This document shows, one piece after another, positions 8,064 to 16,345 of a stretch of DNA of 32,122 nucleotides. Numbering within the stretch: the first letter of the stretch is position 1; the number at the start of each line of letters is the position of its first letter. The stretch is from SURF-13 sp041695325 (GTDB lineage Bacteria; Pseudomonadota; Gammaproteobacteria; SURF-13), in NCBI GenBank assembly GCA_041695325.1, contig JBGFRC010000025.1:1-32122 (forward strand), read 5' to 3'. Made by a program: the position numbers and the translations under genes. The notes beneath the pieces are model-generated. The model searched no databases. It saw nothing but the letters and a program-made list of their open reading frames with translations, and had not been told where the DNA came from.

Positions 8064-10583
8064 ATGAAGAATATGCTGTTGCGCGTCCTCCTCATCGAGG
8101 ACATCGAAGACGACGCCATGCGGGTGACGCAGGAGCTTACGCGCGCCGGCTATTGGGTGACAGCGGAGCGCATCGCCGGCGCGGATGCGCTGCGCGCCTG
8201 TCTGCGCCTGCTTGCGCGCTGCGCGCAGGCAAGTGCGGACACGCACGGGCAGGCAGCGTTGGAGCGCCGCTGGGACGTCGTGCTGTCGGACTACAGCCTG
8301 CCGTATTTCACCGCCCTGGAAGCGCTCTCCATCGTCCAGCAGCATGACCCCGATCTGCCGTTCATTATCGTCTCCGGCGCGATCGCCGAGGAACGCGCCG
8401 CGGAGGCGATGCGCCGCGGCGCGCGCGATTGCCTGGCGAAGGATAATCTCGCGCGTCTTTCCGCCGTGGTGGAGCGCGAGTTGCGCGCGGCGAATGAGCG
8501 GCGCAGGCGCAAGCGGGCGGAACAGGCGCTGCGCGCCGGCGAGATGAGGTTGAACGAGGCGCAGCGCCTCGCGCACCTCGGCAGCTGGGAGCTTGATGTG
8601 GTGACGAACGAGCTCTCGTGGTCGGACGAAATCTTCCGCATCTTCGAGCTCGATCCCGCTCAGTTCGGCGCCTCCTACGAGGCCTTCATGGACGCGGTTC
8701 ATCCCGACGACCGCGAGCGGGTGAATCGCGCCTATACCGAATCGGTGCGCAACCGCGCCCTTTACGACGTCGTGCACCGGCTGCGCATGAAGGACGGGCG
8801 CGTGAAATACGTGCGCGAGCGCTGCGAAACCTTCTACGATGAACAGGGCCGGCCGCTGCGCTCCGTCGGCACGGTACAGGACATCAGCGGGCAGAAGCAG
8901 GCCGAAGACGCGCTGCTGCGCGAACAGGAGCGCGCCCAGGTGACTTTGCGCTCCATCGGCGACGCCGTGATCACCACCGACGGACACGGTCTGATCACGT
9001 ATCTCAATCCCGCCGCCGAGCGCCTTACCGGCTGGGACAACGATGAAGCCCAAGGCCAGCCGCTGCTCAGCGTATTCAATGCCGTCCATGAGGACACGCG
9101 CGCGCCGCGCGAATGCCCGGCCCTGCAAGCCCTGCGTGAGCGGCGCACCATCGAGCTGAGCGCGCGCACCCTGCTGATCCGGCGCGACGGCGTGGAGTTC
9201 GCCGTGGAGGACTCGGCCGCGCCCATCTTCAACCGCGCGGGCAACATCATCGGCGCGGTGCTGGTGTTTCGTGACGTAAGCCACGCGCGCATGCTGGTCA
9301 ACCAGATCGCCTACCACGCGCGCCACGACGCCTTGACCGGCCTGATCAACCGGCGCGAGTTCGAGCTGCGCCTGAATCAGTCCCTGGAGCGCGCGCGCGG
9401 TGAAGGCAAGCATCACGCGGTGTGTTATCTGGACCTGGACCAGCTCAAGATGGTGAACGACACCTGCGGCCACGTCGCGGGCGATGAGCTGCTCAAACAG
9501 GTCAGCGCCCGGCTGCACCGGCACATCCGCGAAAACGACGTGCTGGCGCGCTTCGGCGGCGATGAATTCACCGTGCTGCTGGAGGGCTGTCCGCCGGACA
9601 AGGCCCGTGAGATCGCGGAATCCCTGCGCGCCGCGGTGAACGAGTCGCGCTTCGTCTGGGGAGATAAATCCTTTGAAATCAGCGTGAGCGTCGGCCTGGT
9701 GCCGATAGATGCCAACAGCGGCGCCGCCGGCGACATCCTCTCCGCTGCGGACTCGGCCTGTTACGTGGCCAAGCACCGCGGGCGCAACTGCGTGCACCTC
9801 TACAGCCCCGATGACGGCGCGCTCGCCGAGCGGCGCAGCGAGATGCAATGGGCGGGGCGCCTGCAAAAAGCCCTGGAACAGAACGGTTTTCGTCTCTACT
9901 GCCAGACCATCCTGCCGCTCCATCCCGGCCTCGATCAGGGCGCGCACTATGAAATCCTGCTGCGCAAGCAGGACGCGGAAGACAAGCTGATACTGCCCAA
10001 TGCCTTCCTCCCCGCCGCCGAGCGCTACAACCTGATGCCGGCCATAGACCGCTGGGTGATACGCCATACGCTCAGGGCGCTTGCCGGGCAAGGCCCGAAG
10101 ACGCCGCACACCTGCGCGCTCAACCTCTCCGGCCAGTCGTTGTGCGATGACCGCTTCCTGGATTTTGTGACGGATGAAATCAGCCAGGCGGGGGTCGTCC
10201 CCGCCCGCATCTGTTTCGAGATCACCGAGACCGCGGCCATCGCCAACCTCTCGCGCGCCATGCGCTTTATTTCCACGCTCAAGGGCATGGGCTGCCGTTT
10301 CGCACTGGATGACTTCGGCAGCGGCCTGTCATCGTTCGCCTATCTCAAGAACCTGCCGGTGGATTATCTCAAGATAGACGGCGGCTTTGTGCGCGGCATG
10401 ACGCGCGACCCGATAGACCACGCCATGGTCGAATCCATCAACCAGATCGGCCACGTGATGCGCATCCAGACCATCGCCGAATCGGTGGAAAGCGAGGACG
10501 TGCTCGCCGCGCTCAAAAAGCTGGGCGTGGACTACGCGCAGGGCTACGCCATCAGGCAGCCTGAGTTATGGCTATCTCTCTAG
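8064..10583 (+). CDS. Response regulator REC-PAS-PAS-GGDEF-EAL protein
   Basis: This soluble 839-residue cyclic-di-GMP protein starts with a receiver domain (LLIEDIEDD; probable phospho-aspartate Asp76 in VLSDYSLP). A PAS domain follows around 165-275 (LAHLGSWELDV...FYDEQGRPLRSVGTVQDIS) and a second around 290-405 (IGDAVITTDGHGLITYLNPAAERLTGW). The GGDEF domain has GGDEF at 498-502 and an inhibitory-site motif REND just before it. The EAL-type domain reads EIL at 630-632. The remaining EAL metal and catalytic motifs look intact: NLSGQSL, EITET, DDFGSG, KIDGGF and AESVE. Both activities are therefore possible. The receiver carries an unusual insertion of roughly 20 residues before the Asp76 strand. 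No histidine kinase lies nearby, so the input partner is unknown. Confidence 0.93.
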   Translation: MKNMLLRVLLIEDIEDDAMRVTQELTRAGYWVTAERIAGADALRACLRLLARCAQASADTHGQAALERRWDVVLSDYSLPYFTALEALSIVQQHDPDLPFIIVSGAIAEERAAEAMRRGARDCLAKDNLARLSAVVERELRAANERRRRKRAEQALRAGEMRLNEAQRLAHLGSWELDVVTNELSWSDEIFRIFELDPAQFGASYEAFMDAVHPDDRERVNRAYTESVRNRALYDVVHRLRMKDGRVKYVRERCETFYDEQGRPLRSVGTVQDISGQKQAEDALLREQERAQVTLRSIGDAVITTDGHGLITYLNPAAERLTGWDNDEAQGQPLLSVFNAVHEDTRAPRECPALQALRERRTIELSARTLLIRRDGVEFAVEDSAAPIFNRAGNIIGAVLVFRDVSHARMLVNQIAYHARHDALTGLINRREFELRLNQSLERARGEGKHHAVCYLDLDQLKMVNDTCGHVAGDELLKQVSARLHRHIRENDVLARFGGDEFTVLLEGCPPDKAREIAESLRAAVNESRFVWGDKSFEISVSVGLVPIDANSGAAGDILSAADSACYVAKHRGRNCVHLYSPDDGALAERRSEMQWAGRLQKALEQNGFRLYCQTILPLHPGLDQGAHYEILLRKQDAEDKLILPNAFLPAAERYNLMPAIDRWVIRHTLRALAGQGPKTPHTCALNLSGQSLCDDRFLDFVTDEISQAGVVPARICFEITETAAIANLSRAMRFISTLKGMGCRFALDDFGSGLSSFAYLKNLPVDYLKIDGGFVRGMTRDPIDHAMVESINQIGHVMRIQTIAESVESEDVLAALKKLGVDYAQGYAIRQPELWLSL

Positions 10584-10600
10584 CGCCTTTTCCAGGCGCT
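10582..10600. terminator. Weak hairpin after the EAL gene
   Basis: AGCGCC and GGCGCT form a 6-bp stem around a 7-base loop TTTTCCA, starting inside the stop codon of the GGDEF-EAL gene. There is no T-tract after it, so it is at best a weak or factor-assisted terminator. Confidence 0.3.
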
Positions 10601-10729
10601 CCGCCACCCAAACTTTGATACCCGCTTCTGTTCCTGCACGGGCCGCCTCTCTCCAAAGAAAAGGCTGAAAATTTGCGCGCAATCGGGTAAAGTGCGCATC
10701 TTTATCGCGTTTTCATTTAAGGTAACACC

Positions 10730-11425
10730 ATGGCTGATTATCTGATCGCCCCCTCCATCCTCTCGGCCGATTTCGCGCGCTTGGGCGAAGAAGTGGACAA
10801 CGTGCTCAAGGCCGGCGCCGACATCGTGCACTTCGACGTGATGGACAACCACTACGTGCCCAACCTCACCATCGGCCCGCTGGTGTGCGAGGCGCTGCGC
10901 AAGCACGGCGTCACCGCGCCGATAGACGTGCACCTTATGGTAAAGCCGGTGGATCGCATCATCCCGGACTTCGCCAGGGCCGGAGCGACGTATATCACCT
11001 TCCACCCCGAGGCCACCGAGCACATAGACCGCTCGCTGCAACTGGTGCGCAGCCTGGGCTGCAAATCCGGCCTGGTGTTCAACCCGGCCACGCCGCTGGA
11101 TCACCTGAAATACGTAATGGACAAGATAGACATGATCCTGCTCATGTCGGTGAACCCCGGCTTCGGCGGCCAGAGCTTCATTCCCTCGGTGCTGCCCAAG
11201 CTGCGCGAGGCGCGCCGATTGATAGACGAGTCAGGTTATCCGATCCGGCTGGAGATAGACGGCGGTGTGAACGGCGCTAACATCCGCGAGATCGCCGAGG
11301 CCGGCGCCGACACCTTCGTCGCGGGCTCGGCCATTTTCGGCACCAAGGATTACCAGGCCACCATCGCGCAGATGCGCGCTGAACTGAAGAAAGTGCAGGT
11401 GCGAATTTATTCGCACCGCGCTTGA
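10730..11425 (+). CDS. rpe: Ribulose-phosphate 3-epimerase
   Basis: Rpe interconverts ribulose 5-phosphate and xylulose 5-phosphate in the pentose phosphate or Calvin pathway. The 231-residue TIM barrel shows the whole family pattern: IAPSILSADFARLGEEV, the metal-binding HFDVMDNHYVPNLTIGP, DVHLMVKPVDR, MSVNPGFGGQSFI with the phosphate loop, and LEIDGGVNGANI near the C-terminus. Start ATG at 10730 follows an AAGG ribosome site. gph follows after 44 bases and then trpE, an order also known from Pseudomonas. All five Ile-Asp pairs in this gene use ATA-GAC. Confidence 0.97.
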   Translation: MADYLIAPSILSADFARLGEEVDNVLKAGADIVHFDVMDNHYVPNLTIGPLVCEALRKHGVTAPIDVHLMVKPVDRIIPDFARAGATYITFHPEATEHIDRSLQLVRSLGCKSGLVFNPATPLDHLKYVMDKIDMILLMSVNPGFGGQSFIPSVLPKLREARRLIDESGYPIRLEIDGGVNGANIREIAEAGADTFVAGSAIFGTKDYQATIAQMRAELKKVQVRIYSHRA

Positions 11426-11469
11426 GGCCGAATGAATTCAGCCCTACCACTTGTTACTATCCTGCACCC

Positions 11470-12159
11470 ATGACGCTGAAAACTCCCAAAATGGTGTTAA
11501 TAGACCTGGACGGCACGCTGGTGGACAGCGCACCGGATCTCACCTTCTGCGTGGACGAAACGCTGAAACGCCTGGGTCTGCCGCCGCAGGGCGTGGAGCG
11601 GGTGCGCGACTGGGTGGGCAACGGGGTGGAAAAGCTCATGCGCCGCGCGCTCACCGGCGACATCGCCGGCGAGCCGGATGCAGCCCTGCTGCAGCGCGCC
11701 ATGCCGGTTTTCCTGGAGCTGTACGACAACAACATCGCGCAACGCAGCCATTTATTCCCTGGCGTGCGCGAAGGCATGTCCGGGCTCAAGGCGCAAGGCA
11801 TCCAGCTCGGCTGCGTCACCAACAAAATCGCGCGTTTCACCGAGCCACTGTTGAAACATCTCGGCGTGCGCGCCGAGTTCGGCGTGGTGGTCAGCGGCGA
11901 CACGCTGCCGCAAAAGAAACCTCATCCCGCGCCGCTGCTCTATGCCGCGCGCTTTTTCAACGTGGCGCCGCAGGAATCGCTCATGGTGGGCGACTCGGTG
12001 CACGACGTTGAGGCCGCGCGCGCAGCAGGCTTCCAGATCGCCTGCGTAAGCTACGGCTACAACCACGGCGAAGACATCCGCGCCGCCCGCCCTGACGCGG
12101 TGATCGCCTCTCTGGTAGAATTACCCCCTCTCTTCGATAAAAACCGGGCGGTTGCTTAA
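11470..12159 (+). CDS. gph: Phosphoglycolate phosphatase (HAD family)
   Basis: Gph dephosphorylates 2-phosphoglycolate, made by Rubisco oxygenase activity or by DNA end repair. The HAD motifs are all present: LIDLDGTLVDSAPD (nucleophile and acid Asp), GCVTNK (motif II), KKPHPAPLLYAA with the motif III lysine, and MVGDSVHDVEAARAAGF (motif IV). The frame is open from a TTG at 11422 that overlaps the rpe stop, but the upstream residues are not family-like, so the ATG at 11470 is preferred (229 residues, normal for Gph). It probably shares a transcript with rpe. Confidence 0.93.
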   Translation: MTLKTPKMVLIDLDGTLVDSAPDLTFCVDETLKRLGLPPQGVERVRDWVGNGVEKLMRRALTGDIAGEPDAALLQRAMPVFLELYDNNIAQRSHLFPGVREGMSGLKAQGIQLGCVTNKIARFTEPLLKHLGVRAEFGVVVSGDTLPQKKPHPAPLLYAARFFNVAPQESLMVGDSVHDVEAARAAGFQIACVSYGYNHGEDIRAARPDAVIASLVELPPLFDKNRAVA

Positions 12160-12167
12160 CGGGATAT

Positions 12168-12212
12168 ATGAAACGGAACGGAAAATTTGCGCTGACGCGA
12201 TGGCGCGCCTGA
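12168..12212 (+). CDS. Candidate trp leader peptide
   Basis: A 14-codon frame (MKRNGKFALTRWRA, then TGA) lies 67 bases before trpE. It is preceded by GGGAT, a modest ribosome site. It contains one tryptophan codon (TGG at 12201) near its end, exactly where a leader peptide would stall ribosomes. Immediately downstream are competing inverted repeats. Known trp leader peptides normally have two or more tryptophan codons, so a single one makes this a candidate only. Confidence 0.4.
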   Translation: MKRNGKFALTRWRA

Positions 12213-12251
12213 AGCACGTCGTAAGGCGGCGCGCTGCGCCATTTTCCCGTT
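12177..12251 (+). promoter_or_regulatory. Candidate trp attenuator structures
   Basis: Four segments can pair in competing ways. GGCGCGCC (12202-12209, just after the Trp codon) can pair with GGCGCGC (12228-12234). The latter can instead form a GGCGC/GCGCC hairpin (12228-12240), which is followed by ATTTTCCC. The segments at 12177-12192 and 12236-12251 are also largely complementary (13 of 16 positions by hand). This is the logic of an attenuator in front of trpE, but the terminator stem is short and the T-run only four bases. Confidence 0.35.
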
Positions 12252-12279
12252 ACCCTGCATATTTCCATGAGCGACACCC

Positions 12280-13779
12280 ATGACACCGCAACTCTTTCAC
12301 ACCCTGGCCGGCCAGGGTTATAACCGCATCCCGCTCACGCGCGAGGTGCTGGCCGACCTCGACACCCCCTTAAGCGCCTATCTGAAGCTGGCGGCGTCAC
12401 CTTACTCGTATCTGTTCGAATCGGTGCAGGGCGGCGAAAAGTGGGGGCGCTACTCCATCATCGGCCTGCCCTGCCGCACCGTGCTGCGCGTGTTCGGGCA
12501 CGACATCCGCGTGGAAAAAGACGGCGCCGTCACGGAGCGCGTCGAAAGCCGCGATCCGCTCGACTGGATCGGTCAATTCCAGGCGCGCTACAAAATCGCC
12601 CCCGCCGCGGGGCTGCCGCGCTTCACCGGCGGGCTGGTGGGCTACTTCGGCTACGACACGGTGCGCTACATCGAGCCGCGCCTGGCCGGGCGCGGTAAAC
12701 CCGACGCGCTCGGCACGCCCGACATCCTGCTCATGGTGTCGGACGAAGTGGTGGTATTCGACAACCTGAGCGGCAAGCTGCACCTGGTGATCCACGTCAA
12801 CCCGGCCGTAGAGAACGCCTGGGACAAGGCAGAGGCGCGCCTGGATGAACTGTGCGCGCGCCTGCAGCGCGCCGCGCCGCGTCCGTTTGAGCCCGCGCCC
12901 GCGCCGCTCAGCGAAACCGACTTCGTGTCCGGCTTCGCCCGCCAGGGCTTTGAAGACGCGGTGGCGCGCGCCAAGCATTACATCGTCGAGGGCGACATCA
13001 TGCAAGTCGTCCTGGCGCAGCGCCTGTCCGCACCGTATCAGGGCAGCGCGCTCAATTTCTACCGTGCGCTGCGTGGCTTGAACCCGTCGCCCTACATGTT
13101 TTATCTTAATCTCCGCGACTTTCACCTGGTGGGTTCCTCGCCGGAGATACTCACGCGCGTGGAAGACGGCGTCATCACCGTGCGCCCCATCGCCGGCACG
13201 CGCAGGCGCGGCGTCACCGAACAAGCGGATCGCGCGCTGGAGGCGGAGCTGCTCGCCGACCCGAAGGAGCGCGCCGAACACGTGATGCTGATAGACCTGG
13301 GGCGCAACGACGTGGGGCGCGTGGCCGAGACCGGCAGCGTGCAGGTCACGGAGAAAATGGTGATCGAGCGCTACTCGCACGTGATGCACATCGTGTCCAA
13401 CGTCACCGGGCGCTTGAAGCAGGGCATGACGGCGCTGGACGCGCTGCGCGCCACCTTCCCCGCCGGCACGGTGAGCGGCGCGCCCAAAATCCGCGCCATG
13501 GAAATCATTGACGAGCTGGAGCCGGTGAAGCGTGGTGTTTATTCCGGCGCGGTGGGCTATCTGGGCTGGAACGGCAACATGGACACCGCGATAGCGATAC
13601 GCACCGCGCTGCTCAAGGACGGCGTGCTGCACGTGCAGGCGGGCGCGGGAATCGTGGCCGACTCGGTGCCGCGCACGGAGTGGGAAGAAACCATGAGCAA
13701 GGCGCGCGCCCTGGTGAGCGCGGCGGTGACGGCCTCGCGCGGGCTGGATGTGACGGCGGAGGCAACGCCATGCTGCTGA
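12280..13779 (+). CDS. trpE: Anthranilate synthase component I
   Basis: TrpE converts chorismate to anthranilate using ammonia delivered by TrpG, the first committed step to tryptophan. The 499-residue length is normal. The N-terminal domain carries the feedback-site-like LFESVQGGEKWGRYSIIG. The catalytic domain shows HYIVEGDIMQVVLAQRLS, SSPEILTRVEDGVITVRPIAGTRRRG, DLGRNDVGRVAETGSVQV, FPAGTVSGAPKIRAMEIIDELEP and the closing QAGAGIVADSVPRTEWEET. The end overlaps trpG by 10 bases, implying coupled translation of the two subunits. A candidate attenuator precedes it. Confidence 0.97.
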   Translation: MTPQLFHTLAGQGYNRIPLTREVLADLDTPLSAYLKLAASPYSYLFESVQGGEKWGRYSIIGLPCRTVLRVFGHDIRVEKDGAVTERVESRDPLDWIGQFQARYKIAPAAGLPRFTGGLVGYFGYDTVRYIEPRLAGRGKPDALGTPDILLMVSDEVVVFDNLSGKLHLVIHVNPAVENAWDKAEARLDELCARLQRAAPRPFEPAPAPLSETDFVSGFARQGFEDAVARAKHYIVEGDIMQVVLAQRLSAPYQGSALNFYRALRGLNPSPYMFYLNLRDFHLVGSSPEILTRVEDGVITVRPIAGTRRRGVTEQADRALEAELLADPKERAEHVMLIDLGRNDVGRVAETGSVQVTEKMVIERYSHVMHIVSNVTGRLKQGMTALDALRATFPAGTVSGAPKIRAMEIIDELEPVKRGVYSGAVGYLGWNGNMDTAIAIRTALLKDGVLHVQAGAGIVADSVPRTEWEETMSKARALVSAAVTASRGLDVTAEATPCC

Positions 13780-14351
13780 TGATAGACAACTACGACTCCT
13801 TCACCTATAACCTGGTGCAATATCTGGGCGAGCTGGGCGCGGACGTGCGCGTGTTCCGCAACGATCAGATCACGGTGCAGGAGATCGAAAAACTCGCGCC
13901 CGCGCAGATCGTGATCTCGCCCGGCCCGTGCACACCCAATGAGGCCGGCGTGTCGGTGGACACGATCAAGGAATTCGCGGGCAAGATCCCCATCCTGGGC
14001 GTGTGCCTCGGCCATCAAAGCATCGGTCAGGCGTTCGGCGGCAGGATCGTGCACGCGCGCGAGCTGATGCACGGCAAGACCTCGATGATACATCACACCG
14101 GCAAGGGCGTGTTCAAGGGCCTGCCCAATCCGTTCGAGGCCACGCGCTATCACTCGCTGGTGATTGAAAAACCGTCGTTGCCGGAGTGCCTGGAAATCAC
14201 CGCCTGGACCGAGAACGAAAAGGGCGGGATGGACGAGATCATGGGCGTGCGCCACAAGACGCTTGCCGTCGAGGGCGTGCAGTTTCATCCTGAGTCCATC
14301 CTGACGCAGCATGGGCACGATTTGCTGAAGAATTTTTTGTCGTCGGCATAA
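13770..14351 (+). CDS. trpG: Anthranilate synthase component II (glutamine amidotransferase)
   Basis: TrpG hydrolyses glutamine and channels ammonia to TrpE; in many bacteria the same protein also serves PabB in folate synthesis. The 193-residue class I amidotransferase begins MLLMIDNYDSFTYNLVQYLGELG. It contains ISPGPCTPNEAG, the catalytic cysteine in LGVCLGHQSIGQAFGG, and the His/Glu pair in VQFHPESILTQHG. The open frame extends 30 codons upstream inside trpE, but the ATG at 13770 gives the conserved N-terminus and a 10-base overlap. trpD begins two bases after the stop. Confidence 0.96.
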   Translation: MLLMIDNYDSFTYNLVQYLGELGADVRVFRNDQITVQEIEKLAPAQIVISPGPCTPNEAGVSVDTIKEFAGKIPILGVCLGHQSIGQAFGGRIVHARELMHGKTSMIHHTGKGVFKGLPNPFEATRYHSLVIEKPSLPECLEITAWTENEKGGMDEIMGVRHKTLAVEGVQFHPESILTQHGHDLLKNFLSSA

Positions 14352-14353
14352 CC

Positions 14354-15379
14354 ATGGACATGCAAACCGCCATCCGCGCCGTCACCGAGCGGCGCGACTT
14401 GTCAGAAGATGAGATGAGCGCCGTGATGGAGATCATCATGAGCGGCGGGGCCACGCCGGCCCAGATCGGCGGCTTACTCATCGGCTTGCGCATGAAGGGC
14501 GAGACCATCGGGGAAATCACGGCGGCGGCGCGCGTGATGCGCGACCTTGCCGTCAAGGTTGAGGTGCGAGACGAGCGGCTGGTGGACACCTGCGGCACCG
14601 GCGGCGACGGCGCCCACACCTTCAACATCTCGACGGCGAGCGCCTTCGCCGCGGCGGCGGCCGGCGCGCGCGTCGCCAAGCACGGCAGCCGTTCGGTGTC
14701 GAGCAAGTCGGGCAGCGCCGACGTGCTGGAAGCGGCGGGCGTGAACCTCGATCTCACGCCGCAGCAGGTCGCCGCGTGCATAGAAAAGATCGGCGTGGGA
14801 TTTTTATTCGCGCCCCGGCACCACGGCGCCATGAAGCACGCCATCGGCCCCCGGCGCGAGATGGGCGTGCGCACCCTCTTTAATTTACTGGGCCCGCTCA
14901 CCAACCCCGCTGGCGCGCGCAATCAACTGCTCGGCGTGTGGAGCGCGGACTGGCTCACGCCTCTGGCCGAGGCGCTGGCGCGTCTGGGCAGCCGCCACGT
15001 CATGGTGGTGAACGCCGAGGACGGCCTGGATGAAATCAGCATCGCCGAGCCCACGCACGTGGCGGAATTGAAGGAGGGAGAAATCACGTCCTATGTTATT
15101 ACGCCGGAGGAGTTCGGGCTGGCGCGCGCCGACCTGGCCGGCCTCATCGTCGAAAGCCCCGCGCAAAGCCTGACGCTCCTGCGCGCGGCGCTGGATAACG
15201 CGCCCGGCGCGGCGCGCGACATCGTGGCGCTCAACGCCGGGGCGGCGATATACGTGGCGGGCGTCGCGGAGACGTTGGAACAGGGCGTGCGCAAGGCGCA
15301 AGCGGCCATCGCCGGCGGCGCGGCGCGAAATAAACTTGAGGAGCTGGCTCGCTACACACAAAATTTCAAGACGGCCTGA
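14354..15379 (+). CDS. trpD: Anthranilate phosphoribosyltransferase
   Basis: TrpD transfers the phosphoribosyl group of PRPP to anthranilate. The 341-residue protein matches the family from end to end: an N-terminal helical domain (LSEDEMSAVMEIIMSGGATPAQIGGLLIGLRMKGET), the PRPP-binding loop DTCGTGGDGAHTFNISTASAF, KHGSRSVSSKSGSADVLEAAG, LFAPRHHGAMKHAIGPRREMGVRTLFNLLGPLTNPA, and the acidic metal site NAEDGLDEIS. It lies in the trpG-trpD-trpC run and is closely spaced with both neighbours. Confidence 0.97.
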   Translation: MDMQTAIRAVTERRDLSEDEMSAVMEIIMSGGATPAQIGGLLIGLRMKGETIGEITAAARVMRDLAVKVEVRDERLVDTCGTGGDGAHTFNISTASAFAAAAAGARVAKHGSRSVSSKSGSADVLEAAGVNLDLTPQQVAACIEKIGVGFLFAPRHHGAMKHAIGPRREMGVRTLFNLLGPLTNPAGARNQLLGVWSADWLTPLAEALARLGSRHVMVVNAEDGLDEISIAEPTHVAELKEGEITSYVITPEEFGLARADLAGLIVESPAQSLTLLRAALDNAPGAARDIVALNAGAAIYVAGVAETLEQGVRKAQAAIAGGAARNKLEELARYTQNFKTA

Positions 15380-15410
15380 ACCTGTATTCCTTGCCACTTG
15401 CTGCTTTTTT

Positions 15411-16220
15411 GTGAAATCCGACATCCTGCAACAAATCCTCCGGCGCAAGACCGAAGAGGTCGCGGAGCGCGACGCGGCGCTGCCTTTGCGCGTACTAAGC
15501 CGGCGCGCAGCACATGCGCCCGCGCCGCGCGGCTTTACCGCCGCCATCGAAACAAAAATCCAGCGCGGCGCGGCGGCGGTGATCGCCGAGATCAAAAAGG
15601 CTTCCCCCAGCAAGGGCGTGATGCGCGCCGATTTCAGGCCCGCCGAGATCGCGCAATCCTATGAGCGCGCGGGCGCGGCCTGCCTGTCGGTGCTCACCGA
15701 CCGGGATTTTTTCCAGGGCGACGATAGTTATTTGCAACAGGCGCGCGCAGCGACAGCGCTGCCGGTGCTGCGTAAGGACTTCATCATTGACGCCTACCAG
15801 GTGTACGAGGCGCGCGCGCTCGGCGCGGACTGCATCCTGTTGATCGTCGCCGCCCTGGGCGACGATCAACTGCACGAATTCGCCGCTCTCGCTGAACATT
15901 TCAACATGGATGTCCTCGTTGAAGTACATGACGCCGCCGAGCTGGAGCGCGCGCTGACGCTGAACACTCCCCTCATCGGCGTCAACAACCGCAACCTGCG
16001 CAGCTTTGAGACCGCGCTCTCCACCACCCTCGATCTGCTCGATGACATTCCTCACGACCGCATTGTGGTCACCGAAAGCGGCATCCACACCCCGCAGGAC
16101 GTCGCGCTGATGCGCGCGCGCGGCGTGCACGCGTTTCTGGTCGGCGAGGCCTTCATGCGCGCCGTCGATCCCGGCGCTGAATTGGCCAGGCTATTTTCTG
16201 GCTCCCCAACGGTTTGTTGA
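15411..16220 (+). CDS. trpC: Indole-3-glycerol phosphate synthase
   Basis: TrpC closes the indole ring of carboxyphenylaminodeoxyribulose phosphate. The 269-residue monofunctional TIM barrel has DILQQILRRKTEEVAER at the N-terminus, then AEIKKASPSKGVMRADF with the catalytic Lys, LSVLTDRDFFQGDDSYL, LRKDFIIDAYQVYEARALGADCILLI, LVEVHDAAELERAL, GVNNRNLRSFET and VVTESGIHTPQDVALMRARGVHAFLVGEAFMR. The frame is open upstream into trpD, but family length and N-terminus point to GTG at 15411. The stop codon lies inside a long hairpin. TrpF is not fused and not in the window. Confidence 0.96.
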   Translation: MKSDILQQILRRKTEEVAERDAALPLRVLSRRAAHAPAPRGFTAAIETKIQRGAAAVIAEIKKASPSKGVMRADFRPAEIAQSYERAGAACLSVLTDRDFFQGDDSYLQQARAATALPVLRKDFIIDAYQVYEARALGADCILLIVAALGDDQLHEFAALAEHFNMDVLVEVHDAAELERALTLNTPLIGVNNRNLRSFETALSTTLDLLDDIPHDRIVVTESGIHTPQDVALMRARGVHAFLVGEAFMRAVDPGAELARLFSGSPTVC

Positions 16221-16242
16221 AAAACTCGTTTTTCAACAAACC
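16211..16242. terminator. Long perfect hairpin ending the trpGDC run
   Basis: GGTTTGTTGAAAAAC and its exact complement GTTTTTCAACAAACC form a 15-bp stem around only two bases. The left arm contains the trpC stop codon. There is no T-tract beyond the A/T-rich top of the stem itself. A shorter related hairpin, also ending in CAACA..C.GCTAA, lies at 24891. It could terminate transcription, protect the 3' end, or be a dispersed hairpin repeat. Confidence 0.55.
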
Positions 16243-16345
16243 GCTAATACCCGGCAGCGATGGTGTATAAAGCCGGATTGGGAGTATACTTTCCGAAAGT
16301 GGTTACCCGCACGAACATACACCTGAGCACAGCGCCTTGGATGTC

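Noticed and set aside
7971..10109. 712-codon open frame on the minus strand
   Set aside because: It lies entirely opposite the response regulator, has no recognisable domain and is rich in Ala/Arg/Gln/His/Val, as shadows of GC-rich genes are.
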